DNA from: Ceratodon purpureus
Lineage: Eukaryota > Streptophyta > Bryopsida > Pseudoditrichales > Ditrichaceae
Length of the DNA stretch: 64,000 bases
Reading direction: 5' to 3'
NCBI GenBank assembly: GCA_014871385.1
Contig: CM026426.1
Location: forward strand, 83,960,672-84,024,671
The position numbers and the translations under genes were made by a program. The notes beneath the pieces are model-generated. The model ran no database searches. It saw only the letters and a list, made by a program, of their open reading frames with translations, and was not told the origin of the DNA. Shown here in pieces: positions 61,701 to 64,000 of the stretch (position 1 is the first letter of the stretch; each line of letters starts with the position of its first letter).

Positions 61701-64000
61701 AAAAAAACCAATATCGAAAGTAGATTGGATGTAGGGCTCTTCAAATTCTTGTTTCTAGGTAGATTAGGAATATGTCCATGCACTTTTTTCCCTCATAAGA
61801 CCTATAAGACCTAAAGAAATGCTTGATTTTTTCACACGGAGGTATGCTGAAATTCAAAAACAAATACCGGTCTATGATAGTAAAAAAGGCATATGGAGAA
61901 ATATTGGATTGAATATCCTAGTGGTGAGATGAGGCCTTCAAATTTCATTTACATTCACGAAAAACAAAAAAAACTTGAAAATAAGTAAAATCTGAGTTAT
62001 TAGTGAATTTTTGAAGTTTTTGTGATCTAATTAATTTTGGGCAGATTTTGAGCATATACTGCAGTTTTGGATAGATTTCAATATGCCCTAATAGTGTTTT
62101 CAAACTTTGACTCCAAATATCTCCTAAAGTATGAGGAATTTTGAAGTATAGATGGTCTTGTTTGAAAAATAAGATAATTGTCTATAGTGTGCCAAAATTA
62201 TAGCTTCATCCTATAAAAATTGACTCATGGAAAGATTGACCAGACCCTAAATCAATCTGTTTTTTTTTTTTTTTAAGTTGATGCTTTAGAGATTAAGGTA
62301 TGACCTGTCGCAAAATCTAATCCAAGCTTATAACAAATTCATTATGCTTGTTCATATTTACCTTGAAATTATAGTAGGGTGTTGTTTTGTTTATTCTTGC
62401 TTTAAGGATCTCTAGAGTGTAATTTGAAGCTGCCATTTGCAACTAGATTCTTCATTTTCATCCAAGAAATAAATAAAAATACACAAAAATATTTTGCATT
62501 GTGGAACATTACATAAATCGTGATGTGTACCTCAAACCAAACTACTGTAACATATTCTAAGGTTATATTTTATTATTTACATTGTCATAATTAAGAATTA
62601 GCTAATTGAGTGTAATAAAAAAGAAGGACGAAGTACATGTTGCTTTGATTTTATTTCTTTTATTATTTCCTATATTTCCTATACATTAAAGTTTATTTTC
62701 TAATTTATATTATGATCATTGTATGTGTAGAAAACTCTTGTAAAAAAAGGTTTTTGGTGGTAGGATATTATCTTATTATATTGAAATTAAGACAATTAAA
62801 CTATTTTTTATTTAAAATAGATTTGTGAATGTAAAAATGGCACTAAAAATTAAGTGATTTTTGAAGCCTCGGAAGCCTCGTCTTATAGTACAATGATTGC
62901 AATCTGGTTGTTTTGAAATGGACAGCAGAGGGCAAGTGTTCAATCTAGAATGGCATAATAAATCATTAGCTTGCTAGGCAAGTGAGGCATGTACTTAGAC
63001 ATAGCTCAATCAAGAATGGTAGACCAAATCAATAATTTCAAGTATAATCTTCAATTCCGATTGGTAGACCAAGTTAGCAACTTACAACGGAGATTTATCT
63101 TGCACCTCGATCCACGAGTGTTGACGTGGTGGACTCTTGGCCAAGTTGAAACTATCTCGCAAGTCCTAATTAGTGAGCTCAAACAGGCAACCCTCATGAG
63201 GCCTCAAAACTCACTAAATAAATAGTTCACCATTTAGAGTATTTTGGATGATTTGGTTTTTGGCTAAAATCTAACTTAAGACGTTAAACTTATTTTATAT
63301 ACATTTGTGTCAAACAAATAAAATAAAGTTTATGAATTTTTATTTCTATTCCTTCTTGAAAATTTTAAAGCAAATTCAAGAAATATAGTATTATATTACT
63401 ATTATAGTTTAAGTATCTATATTTTAAGGTGGTGATTTCTAACTTTCTTAAAATGGACAATTTTCATACACAATGATGTTCTTCATTGTGATTCATATTT
63501 ACCATAGGCTCCATCTATGACTTGTGGAATGAAAAGTTTCAATATATTCTATATTTCATGTTAATTTTCATCATAATATACTTCAAAAATTTACAATAAT
63601 GTTAAATTCTCACCAAAAATTATGAAATTTTATAACATTCAATTGATTTTTTTTCTTCCAAGGTAATTATGATAGTAAAATATTGTTTATAAACAACAAG
63701 ACTTGAGGTGAATCCATGACTAAAATCCTTGGTAGTTCGGTCAGCAATTTCAGGATTAACTCCTAAAGAGACACACAGCCCAAGTCAGCCCTTGGTGACT
63801 TGGTCACTTCTTAGAAACTTGTTTTCTTGTAGGGTTACCTAGGGGGCCATGGTACTTAAATTATTAAGTTATGTAAGGTGCACCTGGTTACTGTAAAATC
63901 TCATGTCAACCTCAATAAAACTCACAGGTCATCCTTTGTTTGTATTGTCCTTGAGCTGAGGTGACCATTTTGACATTCACTTGGCTAGGCCCACAGATAG
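58760..64000. other. AT-rich intergenic DNA, no gene seen
   Basis: Only short, low-complexity frames. I see no splice-bounded coding segments, RNA genes or transposon termini. The 78-codon frame at 62989-63225 has no recognisable features. Confidence 0.6.

Overview
The window is nuclear DNA from a plant. Genes are split by GT-AG introns, most of the sequence is AT-rich and non-coding, and the transposons are plant types: Helitrons, a Ty3/Gypsy LTR element and a CACTA foldback. The best resident gene is a BZR1/BES1-type transcription factor, which is restricted to plants. Exons of an NAD+-dependent (LigA-type) DNA ligase and several recurring transposase-like or uncharacterised genes fit a non-seed plant (moss or lycophyte grade) better than a flowering plant. 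That last step is inference; the species cannot be read from the sequence.

Layout. Positions 1-6.3 kb hold a decayed minus-strand transposase-like exon and non-coding DNA with four copies of a 20-bp dyad. Positions 6.3-7.8 kb are very AT-rich and end in long TA tracts. Positions 7.8-26 kb are a transposon nest: Helitron copy A (7791-11719, cut off at its 5' side), a Ty3/Gypsy element starting exactly at that break (5' LTR, gag-pol ORF of 1889 codons, no visible 3' LTR), 1.5 kb of unassigned DNA, and a longer Helitron copy B (19660 to about 25951). The two Helitrons are almost identical, and each has a different single-base frameshift. Positions 26.4-28.3 kb hold three minus-strand exons of a LigA-type ligase and one unidentified ORF.

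Positions 32.4-44.1 kb are the most unusual part. A four-exon plus-strand gene (33032-40354) encodes a very large unrecognised protein with a GQH motif and methyltransferase-like stretches. It is followed by a pseudogene for an FCP1/HAD-like protein (41786-44086) broken by a 141-bp CACTA foldback. Both genes carry in-frame stop codons. The region is studded with a dyad of fixed geometry, ATTAAG-N8-CTTAAT: 19 copies by eye, three of them in frame inside an exon and three at the centres of longer tandem palindromes. The same dyad occurs in the 2.6-3.8 kb region and I did not see it in the transposon nest or in 44-64 kb.

Positions 44-52 kb are AT-rich with a degenerate tandem repeat and an F-box/LRR gene fragment. 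Positions 52.98-56.03 kb hold the BZR1-like gene on the minus strand (three exons, 501 codons, C-terminal LxLxL motif), with a GC-rich upstream segment to 58.4 kb. The remainder to 64 kb is AT-rich with no supported gene.
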